Below, one piece after another: positions 15,501 through 22,268 of a stretch of 25,267 bases of DNA. Source of the DNA: a virus. The first letter of the stretch is position 1. The number at the start of each line of letters is the position of its first letter. The notes under the pieces were generated by a model. The model did no database searches, was not told the origin of the DNA, and worked only from the letters and a program-made list of their open reading frames with translations. The translations under genes and the position numbers were made by a program. The stretch covers positions 1-25,267 of IMG/VR virus record IMGVR_UViG_3300006920_000221; one strand, written 5' to 3'.

Positions 15501-18458
15501 CCAGAGCATGCTGTTAGTGGTAATAATGATTATTTTACTTTCAAAAACAGTAGGATGTGGAAGCACCACACTCCTAAAACAGAACTTGGTAAAGTTGTTA
15601 ATTACAATACTTTTTACGGGGATGATAACTTTTTTATATCTACGTTCAACGTGCTTTTAAATGGAGCGCCAGATGTTGTTAAATCATTTAAAACATTAAA
15701 CTACGAAGGTTCTAAATCTAAATCAATTAAAAATATAGAAGACGATCAATATCACAATCTAAAAAACAAAAAAGGTTGGCATGTTGACGCAATGTTTACA
15801 AACAAAGAAAAAGGTAGTTTAAAAGAGTTTATAGAAAAAGAAGGTAAGTGGTTTAATTATATTACTGGAAAACCAATATCAACTAGTGACACTGGTCATT
15901 TAGTAGATGGTTTTGATGCTGGCGCTTTTGCTGTCCAAGGACAAGGGTTTTTAACTGTAAGCCCTGTGGTACTAGGTATTTTAGGTTGTACTGATAATGG
16001 TCTTAATCTAAATGGAGCAGGTGTTGTTAACGACGCTAATGGAGATAATTTAGCAGCGTTTAACTATAATCCACTCGCAACAATTGATGATAGTAGTTGT
16101 ATTGATGTGGTCGAGGGCTGTACAAATCCCAGTGCCGCTAACTATGACGCTAATGCAAATACAGATGATGGTTCTTGTATTATATATGGTTGTATGGATC
16201 CTACTGCAAATAACTATGATCCTGACGCAACTGCTGATGATGGTTCTTGTACTTACATAGTTTATGGATGTACTGATCCTACTATGTTTAATTATGATCC
16301 GAATGCTGGGGTTGATGATGGTTCTTGTATTGCAGTTGTACTAGGATGTATGAATCCCACGGCTACAAATTATGATCCATTAGCTAACACTGATGATGGT
16401 TCTTGTTGTTTAATTTCAGGTTGTACAGATTTAACCGCATGTAACTATAACCCTCAAGCTTGTTATGATGATGGAAGTTGTAATTTTTGCAATGAGGATC
16501 CTATCTCATCTGGATTCCCTCAAGCTATTAACTTTGATGGTTACGAAGCTGATGGGGTAACACCTTTAGCGTCATGTAATGCTGGGTGTGTGTATTGCGT
16601 ACACGATTTAAACTCTCTTATTATTACTCCTAGTGGTACTAGTATATCATTGCAGTGGACAAACCCACCGACTAACACGATGCCTTTGTACTCGCCTATT
16701 ACAAGCATTGTTGTAGAATACGAAAACTTAACAACTTCGGGACCAACTACAACTATCAATGTAACGCCAACAGCTGCTGGGGTGCAAAACAGTTATAACA
16801 TAACAGGTTTGGATCCAATGTCAGATTATGAAATTTCTGTTGTATCTACGTGTAATAATACGGCGTTTGTTGATGGGGTTACTTCTACCGTTACTACTAC
16901 GGGTTCTGGAGGTTGTACGGATGGAGCAGGAACTTATAACAACGTTATAACACCTAGTGGCGCTCCTGGAACATGGGGCGCTTGTAACTATGATCCTACG
17001 GCTACTGTTGATGATAATAGTTGTGAATACACATCTTGTGCTGGCTGTACAAATAGCTCGTATCTTGAATATAATATTTCAGGTACTGGTTTTGACGCGG
17101 CAATAAATCAACCTTTATCTTCGGTTGCACCTAGTTTAGGATATTGTAACACTCTTATACAGCTTGGATGTACAGATGCTAATGCGTTTAATTATGATGT
17201 TAACGCTACTGTAGATGATGGTTCTTGTTGTTATGTTGCTGGGTGTATGGATGTGTGCGCTAACAATTACAATCCAAACGCTTGTTATGATAATAATTCA
17301 TGTACTTACGGTTTGTTGTGTGATGGTATTTTTGCTACTATTAACAGCGCTAGTGACCAAGCTGTTCCTATTGATGAAAATACTGGTGATTCTAATGGTA
17401 ATAGTATTTCTAATGTTGCTTTTAATTTTGCCGAACTTCCAAACTACTCTGAATTAGATGTATGGAGAGAAGGCGTGCTACCAACAAGCATATCAAATTT
17501 ACCACAAACTTGTGGTGATTGGTATAAGTTTTATCAACCAGTAAGCAATAAGTCTGATACAACCGATGGGACTGGTATACTTGGAGGACTTGGTAATAAC
17601 GAAACGTGGAGATTAAGAGGACCCGTGAACCCTGGGTTTAATAAAATTTTGTTTGAAAGTGGTTGTTGGGGAGAGAGTGCTAATGGCTCTGTTGTTGACT
17701 ACGAAGACGCATCGTCTGCTAACGGTGTGTATCAAGCTTTCAACGCACCTACAACTGATAATTTTGAGTTAATTTTAGTTGTTGATAACTGGATAGGGAG
17801 TGGTGGTGGACTAGCGTTTCCAAGACCCGATGGTCACTTTCAGTTTCTAGTTTGTAATGGTGATTACCCCTCAGGCGTGCAAGGCGGTATTCAAGGTCAG
17901 GCATACGAGGGTTGTATATACATTGACAACCCAATAATGGGTGGACCAGAATTTCCAGTACAAATGATGAATGATACTGGTTTAACAGGGGTGTCAAGAT
18001 TCGCGCCTGATGGAGTTGAATGGAGTTGGAGCCCTAGTGCAAACTGCTCTGGTAGTGCTCCTTGTACAGGTCCAGCTCAAGCTGGAGTAGATTTAAACAC
18101 TTATAGCCGTCAAAAAAGTGTTAAAGTAGGTTTTCAAGGTATGGGGCCAAATACTATAATTTATATAGCTTATTACTCTCAGCACCGATTCTATCGTGAA
18201 AACGGCGATAGAGCTTACACTACTGATCAAACTTTTTTCGGCGCTACTACAACAACAGGTCAGTCTAGCCGTGCTTGTGAGGTATCAAGTATCCAGATTG
18301 TGAACGCGGATACCGGTCCATGTAACCCTGGTTCTGGAAATGGTGGTCCAGTTAATACCGGTCCTGTTTTAGGAATTGCTAATCCTCAGCTATCAGACTC
18401 GAATGTATCTAACTTACAAGCTAAAGCACTTTCAAATAACAACTATCAAAACAAATAA
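9558..18458 (+). CDS. Giant tail nozzle (stabilization-type) protein fused to a Cys-repeat/FN3 adhesin
   Basis: This 2966-residue protein has two parts. Residues 1 to about 2140 resemble the tail nozzle/muzzle ('stabilization protein', P22 gp10-like role) of crAss-like and marine podoviruses. It opens with KHNFVQGRMNKDLDERIVPN (residues 5-24), with LLFWTDNYGEPKKINI (258-273), QEVVGNRIVYGNYL (642-655), YFTDRVRGAVLRLS (1864-1877) and EGKWFNYITGK (about 2095-2105) further on. Several segments, especially about 1040-1560, appear to be large insertions. Residues 2143-2582 hold Cys-rich 21-residue repeats interrupted by an FN3 domain, and 2583-2966 is an unrecognised domain likely to be at the tip. 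Known nozzles are far shorter (T7 gp12 has 794 residues, P22 gp10 has 472). The nozzle part would form the DNA exit tube and the extension would bind the host. There is no frameshift or internal stop. The start follows the previous stop by 4 bases. Confidence 0.82.
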   Translation: MPELKHNFVQGRMNKDLDERIVPNGEYRDATNIQVSSSEDSDVGTIQNILGNVLVDSQNLYPEDAACIATIADEKNNKIYFFVQGKYKDPSDYFIDGDYSNFSSFRDLIIEYNQPSDLTSVGYLEPVFVDIYGAICHLNVEPVYQSLWTSNKYTLNIPTEGTAQEQTAVVKKGMEVSIYDPIGGVYSTHKVINSQLSSEFIAGTPGSDKLVEVELDKAIVGINAQMQLSFSSPKVLFPWDFNEASISYITGINIIDDLLFWTDNYGEPKKINIKHGKKGTVSVVGLPPFPTSIVHEEQFNYDNVASNFLPNNYIAEYRAQPVEEQHITVIKKSPKTAPTLEMHTNREDGINYSGLLTITTPAFINDSDILNSSGNSHAVNYDFSPYSIGDTIYLRIKSDLDGTTTFNLTEWETSISLGINPAVVLKEYTDSGTQPSVPVTDYRIKGNVTAWANANYDSANGDVKVAIVITSIDGFPPTANISTGNRDYAIDTFLDEEKLFEFKFPRFAYRWRYKDGEYSCFSPFSEIAFLPGTFDYHPKKGYNLGMVNRLKYVDIYNFFNRDHTPDDVVEIDILYKDENSTNIHVVKTIKSSDFIYIPSIATNVNHWEWNSFRLSSETVESTVASNQLLRPFDNVPKKALSQEVVGNRIVYGNYLQNFNLLESLDPEEPYNLSSFNFLLESNDIPYSFSGVKSIKSLREYQLGVVFTDEYDRQTPVISNATATVKLDKSYSWRSNNFSVSFNQSYPVNMDRFKFFIKETAEEYYNMAMDRFYDAEDGNIWLAFASSDRNKIDIDTFLILKKGLDEGVQVTETARYKVLAIENEAPDFIKTSKILISEESHSLTLNDIFGTSMSSAPGLNDSSFSVNYDVFHGTSGADMHEISDTLYVEFAQLSSDQVSNRYEVTELTCDWDGDGSTMPGSKYHFRIKGIFKSDVSFITDDATGLNSTSITPGTIMRVYRYKVENKPQFDGRFFVKILIDDVFSKYIKKVYEETGLDYKVVASTRLYKLPEDFSDNVWGNTPGVGFDSGNLAYNVLAHYKTQFKSWFQDYKFKNVATSQLGNSFIYEGSEQHDDNYWSWANSHCETTYGWTMYYHCSTDLTTGNFYQHSNATNFNTTPPPAYWFVDEGIFRGQRWDDDMYVKFGYVSPSSSVYQFSDDTSFDRNGNGLVPDPVNENWTLDLGFGGIWSQEWNWYQPGTSGDKHIESESSAVISGSGSFIANNDWHHTYENIVDFYKIGVTGGNPKHVNQSDIVSRLTPGQRFRFAEDPLKTIYTLKAGVDQNNRIRYRRNDEKMPEDPGNPGDYMVENIVGDWADSTSGGNSLYFSGDFIHPAAQHDSRFGTSERINTAFTNPANFTKNYGLTVEPEITWDPTTGTGGLITGGFDLTLTTPTSGLTCLSCGNASVPNDFQLVLDSILGLDATTGNNIQLTVGMALYSYVLTGTSTTISLPATGTTQQIMLIKTIVYDNATDKYHVGLTGSRYLHTSSQNFVPKINTSLKFGQPIMNGFSPIFIENYHHNIASVADSDVLVNSVGYTLEFIEPIDDIEIMPDDPAVWETEPKENTPLDIYYEATGSLPTKLNSSNFSSLLSVGTYTGSAFSSLNVFHAGTGVTEENIGFATAADGFSGPGLGLTLVQAGGASANPCVEPGGCVGGTVPEFVIGDEVIIPSHNVNVHIPIIGFDGVVNVGGDDYAEYVIVDVNLFRNGTFKPNWFNCYSFGNGVESNRIRDNFNLPYIKNGVKVSTTLATQYKEERRKYGLIYSGIYNSISGINNLNQFIQAEKITKDVNPSYGSIQKLFTRDSDLVTLCEDKVLRILANKDAVYNADGNPQLTATNNVLGQTIPFTGDYGISTNPESFASQSYRVYFTDRVRGAVLRLSRDGLTPISDHGMRDWFRDRMKISSAANNEFISEAKILGSYDDRQEEYNVTFSPTWNAADFTPRTNFNNSHEGLNTEQNNSYHSEAITVSFKESSKGWVSFKSFVPEHAVSGNNDYFTFKNSRMWKHHTPKTELGKVVNYNTFYGDDNFFISTFNVLLNGAPDVVKSFKTLNYEGSKSKSIKNIEDDQYHNLKNKKGWHVDAMFTNKEKGSLKEFIEKEGKWFNYITGKPISTSDTGHLVDGFDAGAFAVQGQGFLTVSPVVLGILGCTDNGLNLNGAGVVNDANGDNLAAFNYNPLATIDDSSCIDVVEGCTNPSAANYDANANTDDGSCIIYGCMDPTANNYDPDATADDGSCTYIVYGCTDPTMFNYDPNAGVDDGSCIAVVLGCMNPTATNYDPLANTDDGSCCLISGCTDLTACNYNPQACYDDGSCNFCNEDPISSGFPQAINFDGYEADGVTPLASCNAGCVYCVHDLNSLIITPSGTSISLQWTNPPTNTMPLYSPITSIVVEYENLTTSGPTTTINVTPTAAGVQNSYNITGLDPMSDYEISVVSTCNNTAFVDGVTSTVTTTGSGGCTDGAGTYNNVITPSGAPGTWGACNYDPTATVDDNSCEYTSCAGCTNSSYLEYNISGTGFDAAINQPLSSVAPSLGYCNTLIQLGCTDANAFNYDVNATVDDGSCCYVAGCMDVCANNYNPNACYDNNSCTYGLLCDGIFATINSASDQAVPIDENTGDSNGNSISNVAFNFAELPNYSELDVWREGVLPTSISNLPQTCGDWYKFYQPVSNKSDTTDGTGILGGLGNNETWRLRGPVNPGFNKILFESGCWGESANGSVVDYEDASSANGVYQAFNAPTTDNFELILVVDNWIGSGGGLAFPRPDGHFQFLVCNGDYPSGVQGGIQGQAYEGCIYIDNPIMGGPEFPVQMMNDTGLTGVSRFAPDGVEWSWSPSANCSGSAPCTGPAQAGVDLNTYSRQKSVKVGFQGMGPNTIIYIAYYSQHRFYRENGDRAYTTDQTFFGATTTTGQSSRACEVSSIQIVNADTGPCNPGSGNGGPVNTGPVLGIANPQLSDSNVSNLQAKALSNNNYQNK
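15984..17303 (+). repeat. Cys-rich 21-residue tandem repeats in the nozzle protein
   Basis: Seven units are exactly 63 bases: 16116-16178, 16188-16250, 16266-16328, 16344-16406, 16419-16481, 17166-17228 and 17241-17303. Longer variants span 15984-16100 and 16911-17024. Each begins GC[TM][DN], has a central NY[DN]xxA core and ends DD or DN, G/S/N, SC, so every unit is framed by two Cys. Linkers are 3-5 residues. The 15-mer GATGATGGTTCTTGT recurs exactly five times (16164, 16236, 16314, 16392, 17214). The repeats resemble those of secreted flavobacterial proteins. Confidence 0.92.
16611..16904 (+). other. Fibronectin type III domain within the repeat region
   Basis: Residues about 2352-2449 of the nozzle protein show FN3 hallmarks. 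These are a strand B Trp (W2367 in ISLQWTNPP), then the ITGLDPMSDYEISVVSTC segment with L2418 and Y2424. It splits the Cys repeats into two blocks. FN3 domains are common spacers or adhesion modules in phage tail proteins and in bacterial secreted proteins. Confidence 0.78.
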
Positions 18459-18470
18459 AAATTATTAAAT

Positions 18471-18872
18471 ATGCCAGCGCACGTACAACTACAGTTTAAC
18501 AATTTAAACGTATCTTTACAACCTTCAGACTTCATTTATTATGTTCCAACGACTACAGTGGGAACTATTACCAGCGTGCAAAACTTTGATACTGGCGGTT
18601 ATTCTAACATAATAAGGTTTGGTCAAGTTGTGTCAATAGATAGGGATAATGGTACGATTTTAGTTTTATGGGATGATTCTGATAATGATCTTGATGGTTC
18701 TCCAGATATACCCTTACCCAACACTGGAGATTTTATTTTGTTTTCAAAAAGTACACCAAACAACACCACGGCTTTAGTAGGTTATTACGCTTCGGCTAAT
18801 TTTGTAAATGATTCTAATGAAAAAGTTGAATTATTTTCTGTTGGATCAGAAATATCATTAAGTAGTAAATAA
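18471..18872 (+). CDS. Small beta-rich tail/structural protein of unknown function
   Basis: This 133-residue protein follows the giant nozzle by 12 bases. It is mostly beta: FIYYVPTTTVGTITSVQNF, then IIRFGQVVSIDRDNGTILVL, then DFILFSKS. It ends with VGYYASANFVNDSNEKVELF and SEISLSSK. The central part reads like a small barrel (OB- or SH3-like alternation of short strands and turns), but no named family can be assigned. The last 35 residues have the look of a conserved virion-protein tail end that I associate with other marine phages. There is no signal peptide or membrane segment. It is likely a minor tail or plug protein made together with the nozzle; this comes from position only. Confidence 0.7.
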   Translation: MPAHVQLQFNNLNVSLQPSDFIYYVPTTTVGTITSVQNFDTGGYSNIIRFGQVVSIDRDNGTILVLWDDSDNDLDGSPDIPLPNTGDFILFSKSTPNNTTALVGYYASANFVNDSNEKVELFSVGSEISLSSK

Positions 18873-18888
18873 ATAATATAAATAAATT

Positions 18889-20691
18889 ATGGCAAACGGA
18901 TACGGTAGTTCATCAGGTTCATCTAGCTCACCACGTGTTTCTACAACAAGCGCTACAGGTATTAGGCAACCTGCTCCAGTTGGTTTTCATTATATGCCAG
19001 ATGGTACTTTAATGTCTGATACTGAGCACGCTGAGCTTTATGGTAAAAAAGCTGGCATAAAACTGATACGTAAGTTTAACTTTGACACTAAAAATATATC
19101 TCAAAACGGTGAGGTTAGAAAATTTAACATTGTGTCTGATAAGTTTGCTGTTTTTTCTTTAGAAATACTAAATGAAGATTCGCATTATTATAATTTTGAA
19201 ACAAAAACATTTGCCGCTGAAAAATATATAATAGATAATTATGTCATGGTAAATGGTCTATACAAAGGCGAGGTTGTCTTTCCTGCTGTAACAGACAGTG
19301 ATCACTACGACGTTAGATTATGGGCTCCCGATATATACAAAACAAAGCATACTGATTACATTGAGGTTAGAAACGAAGACGATTCTATAAACTTAAACGC
19401 TTCTTCTGGTTCTAACTCAAACTTATTAGCTAAAAAAATATTTCAATACATTGATGTTAATGTTACTATTTCTGTGGGTACTGGTATTGCGGCTAATAAT
19501 TGGGGAACTTTGACAGGGGGAACACAAGTTATTAGTGGTAGTTTACTTGGTACTAGCAGGACAAAACACTCTTTCTCGATAACAGCAACCGCTCCAGGTG
19601 ACGGGGGTATAGCAATTTTACGCCAACCAATAGCTACCGATGTACACGCTCTTTCTACCCGACAATACGGCACGGCTGTTGAAATACCAGGAGAAAACTT
19701 ATACAGCAACATTAGAGGTAAAACAAAAACTACAGGCGCAGGAGAAGATGTAGATATACCAATACGAGCAAGCTATACGGACTTAGGGTTAATTGTAGGT
19801 GATGCTGTCGCGGTTGGCGAATTCACCACGGAAAGCTCTCCTTTATTAACAATAGCGGCTACAGCTGTAGGTGGTGATCCATATGTTATCAGGCTTAACG
19901 AAGCAATTACATTTGCTGACAACGTGGATATATCTTTTTATCGCAACGGGTACTATAGGTGGAACATACATGCTGACAGCTCTTTACACGGTTTAACTAG
20001 TGGTATGTCAATAGTAGGTGCTAATGGTGTGACGCCATCTGTTAACCTAGGTGATTATAACGAAGAATTAACAAAGGTTGATGTTAAAATTAAATACAAA
20101 GAGCGTGGCGCTGAAGGACTTTCGAGAATTAAAGAAGAATTTACAAAGGGATTATACTACCCAGCTATCGAAAAATCTACTATAACACCAACATATACAT
20201 CGGGCGTAATATCAAAGCAACTAGGGGTAATAACACACGCTAAACAGCAAGCAGTTGCTAGTGCTAACCAAACTTTTAAGGTTTACGCTTATGGTAGGGA
20301 GCAAATTGCTAGCCTTACTTACTGCGACGCTGTTTTCACTAACTTAAAGGTAGAGTTAACAGAATTAACAACCTTGGTTGATGGCGCGGTATCTGCAAGC
20401 ACAACCGTAACCGTTGACGATAGAAGTGGTTTTATTAACAACGTAACAAGGGTAAGAGCCGTGGGTATAGACGGCACGAGTGGCTATCCTTTGGTAACAG
20501 CTGGTGGAGGAAATGATGGTGGTGGAAACCTAACTATATCAAGCTCTCAAACTATAGAAGATAATCAACCCTTGACCTTACTAGGTACTGGTAGCGTAGT
20601 CACAATAACGGGTGATGTTGAGTTTAAACGTTTTCCAACGGCAGATACCTCCTTGCTTTTTGACGCTAGTAAGTTTTTGTTAACTAATTAA
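18889..20691 (+). CDS. Putative tail/virion structural protein, beta-rich
   Basis: I do not recognise a named family in this 600-residue protein. It begins with a Gly/Ser-rich flexible arm (residues 1-20) and then a motif GFHYMPDGTLMSDTEHAELYG. A charged and aromatic segment (about 60-165) with SDKFAVFSLEILNEDSHYY and KGEVVFPAV follows, then long Thr/Val/Gly-rich beta repeats to the end (ADTSLLFDASKFLLTN). There are almost no Cys. Composition and length fit a fibre, collar or nozzle-associated protein, and the position between nozzle and cargo genes agrees. No catalytic or chaperone domain is seen. It could be a tail fibre or a second hub component; the sequence alone does not decide. Confidence 0.72.
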   Translation: MANGYGSSSGSSSSPRVSTTSATGIRQPAPVGFHYMPDGTLMSDTEHAELYGKKAGIKLIRKFNFDTKNISQNGEVRKFNIVSDKFAVFSLEILNEDSHYYNFETKTFAAEKYIIDNYVMVNGLYKGEVVFPAVTDSDHYDVRLWAPDIYKTKHTDYIEVRNEDDSINLNASSGSNSNLLAKKIFQYIDVNVTISVGTGIAANNWGTLTGGTQVISGSLLGTSRTKHSFSITATAPGDGGIAILRQPIATDVHALSTRQYGTAVEIPGENLYSNIRGKTKTTGAGEDVDIPIRASYTDLGLIVGDAVAVGEFTTESSPLLTIAATAVGGDPYVIRLNEAITFADNVDISFYRNGYYRWNIHADSSLHGLTSGMSIVGANGVTPSVNLGDYNEELTKVDVKIKYKERGAEGLSRIKEEFTKGLYYPAIEKSTITPTYTSGVISKQLGVITHAKQQAVASANQTFKVYAYGREQIASLTYCDAVFTNLKVELTELTTLVDGAVSASTTVTVDDRSGFINNVTRVRAVGIDGTSGYPLVTAGGGNDGGGNLTISSSQTIEDNQPLTLLGTGSVVTITGDVEFKRFPTADTSLLFDASKFLLTN

Positions 20692-20708
20692 AAAATAAGC
20701 AAAAAGTG

Positions 20709-20736
20709 TAATTATATATACAATTAAATATAATTA
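20709..20736 (+). promoter_or_regulatory. AT-only inverted repeat before the GNAT-like gene
   Basis: TAATTATAT (20709-20717) and ATATAATTA (20728-20736) are perfect inverted repeats around a 10-base loop, ending one base before the ATG. This 46-base gap is longer than most here. It may be a weak hairpin, an operator or a promoter region; an all-AT palindrome can arise by chance. Confidence 0.25.
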
Positions 20737-20737
20737 T

Positions 20738-21160
20738 ATGGAAAGCATTACAATAAGACCTATAAAAGAGGAGGATTATAAACTTATAGACAATTGGTGG
20801 AAAATGATAGATAAATCCCCACCACCAAGAAACCTACTACCAGAAAACGGCTTACATGGACTTATGGCTTGTAAAGATGATAGGCCTATAGTTTGCACCT
20901 ACTTGTATTTAACAAACTCTAAGTTTGGTTATTGTGATTACATGATAAGCGATACTAGTTACAAAGGTAGAGATAGATTCAACATAGTGTTAAAATTAAT
21001 GGACATGTCAATTGGAACAGCTTGGAAATTAGGTTGTGAAGATTTTTGGTTTATAACAAAAAGTAAAGGTATGTTAAAGAGATGTAAAGCTCTTGGAGTA
21101 AAAGTTTCAGAGGATCCATATTATTTAATATGCTCTTCAAATTCAAAAAAAGAAATATAA
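20738..21160 (+). CDS. GNAT-like acetyltransferase family protein
   Basis: At 140 residues this is the size of a single small GNAT domain. It opens with ITIRPIKEEDYKLIDNWW, the usual first strand and helix of GNAT proteins. A central beta segment follows (PIVCTYLYLTNSKFGYCDYM), then KGRDRFNIVLKLMDMSIGTA in the place of the acetyl-CoA-binding motif A helix. A late strand and helix, CEDFWFITKSKGMLKRCKALGV, resembles motif B with the typical late LxKxGF-like turn. The classic Q/RxxGxG/A loop is replaced by KGRDRF, so cofactor binding is uncertain. It is embedded in the late structural operon, which suggests a virion-linked or late role such as modifying a virion or host protein. The fold is likely; activity is unproven. 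Confidence 0.65.
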   Translation: MESITIRPIKEEDYKLIDNWWKMIDKSPPPRNLLPENGLHGLMACKDDRPIVCTYLYLTNSKFGYCDYMISDTSYKGRDRFNIVLKLMDMSIGTAWKLGCEDFWFITKSKGMLKRCKALGVKVSEDPYYLICSSNSKKEI

Positions 21161-21162
21161 AT

Positions 21163-22266
21163 ATGGCAAAAAATAAAAATACAGCACCCAGTCCTTTTCA
21201 CAAGAAAGGAAAGAATGAGGGTGATCAAAAAAGATCAGGATTATTTGGTGATTGGAAAGATGACGCTTATGGTGAAGATGAATGGGATATCAAAAGCACT
21301 ACAGCTAAGATGGATACATCTTTTTCAGATTTTCAAGGTTTAAAAGACATTGCTGGTCAAAATCTTTGGTCTGGCGCTAGAAACATGATGAACATCAAAA
21401 ATAACTTTGGTGGTGTTCAAACTGATTTTGACAATCAATACGCGGATGTAACAAATACATTCGAGGGCATGAAGAATAGATACGCTGGAATGGAAAACAC
21501 CATGGAAGACCTTACCGTTAACCAACAACAAGCTCAATTTCAAAAAGAAATGGCTGCGCAACAACAAGCGGATACATTGTCTCAATTAGGTGGTGCTGCT
21601 GGTGGGTCTGGTATCGCTGGTCTCGCTCAAGCAATGGCTGGAGCACAATCTCAACAAAGACAAGCGGCAGGCGCTTCTATTGGTCAACAAGAATCAGCTA
21701 ATCAAATGGCAGCAGCACAAGCGGGAATGAGTATACAACAAATGGAAGCTTCTGGCGCTTCAGCTGTAGATATGGCCAAAGCACAGGGCGGTATGCAGAC
21801 TCAATTAGCACAAGCGCAAGGCGCCCAAGCAGCTATGCAATTAGGGTCACAAGCTGAGTTAGCGCAAGCTCAGGGGTTACAACAAGGCCAAATAGCAAGA
21901 GGTCAAGGAGCGATGGACGCGCAAAAAATACGATTACAAGGTGCTGCAGACTCTAGAGATTTACAAATAGGCATGCAACAAGCGGAACTATCTTATTTAG
22001 CTGGACTTAAAGAAGCCGCTGAGGCAAATAAAGACGCTGATACAGCTGGTAAGTCTGATCGTAGATTAAAGAAAAACATAAACAAAATAGGTCAATCAGC
22101 TAGTGGATTAAACATATATTCTTTTGAATATAAAAACCCATTAGATGGTGAGGGATTATTCCAAGGTGTGATGTCTGATGAAGTACCACAAGAAGCTGTT
22201 ATTAACAACGGAGAGTACGACATGGTAAACTATGGTATGTTAGACGTAGAATTTAAACAAATATAA
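21163..22266 (+). CDS. Gln/Ala-rich coiled-coil protein with C-terminal S74 intramolecular chaperone domain
   Basis: The 367-residue product has a charged N-terminus, then a long Gln/Ala/Gly-rich helical region (about 110-290, with many AQ steps). The C-terminal 70 residues have the peptidase S74 pattern: SDRRLKKNINKIG beginning at S298 (with K303), then GLNIYSFEY, then GVMSDEVPQEAV and VNYGMLDVEF. In endosialidase-type fibres this domain trimerises the chain and then cuts itself off at the Ser-Asp, using the Ser/Lys pair. Here it is attached to a helical rod rather than a beta fibre. The ATG at 21163 is chosen. It has the recurring TAAATATGGC context, 2 bases after the previous stop, whereas an in-frame ATG at 21130 would overlap the GNAT gene. 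Confidence 0.78.
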   Translation: MAKNKNTAPSPFHKKGKNEGDQKRSGLFGDWKDDAYGEDEWDIKSTTAKMDTSFSDFQGLKDIAGQNLWSGARNMMNIKNNFGGVQTDFDNQYADVTNTFEGMKNRYAGMENTMEDLTVNQQQAQFQKEMAAQQQADTLSQLGGAAGGSGIAGLAQAMAGAQSQQRQAAGASIGQQESANQMAAAQAGMSIQQMEASGASAVDMAKAQGGMQTQLAQAQGAQAAMQLGSQAELAQAQGLQQGQIARGQGAMDAQKIRLQGAADSRDLQIGMQQAELSYLAGLKEAAEANKDADTAGKSDRRLKKNINKIGQSASGLNIYSFEYKNPLDGEGLFQGVMSDEVPQEAVINNGEYDMVNYGMLDVEFKQI

Positions 22267-22268
22267 AT

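Noticed and set aside
15984-17303. CRISPR-like or non-coding tandem repeat
   Set aside because: The repeats are in frame within one long coding sequence, with protein-level periodicity and variable linkers; they are protein repeats.
17215-17457. Plus-strand out-of-frame 80-codon frame within the nozzle gene, hydrophobic
   Set aside because: Its Leu/Val run comes from reading GATGATGG-type repeats and T-rich codons in another frame; there is no independent start signal.
21130-21163. Upstream start for the S74 protein
   Set aside because: It would overlap the end of the GNAT-like gene, and the next ATG at 21163 has the same TAAATATGGC context as other genes here.
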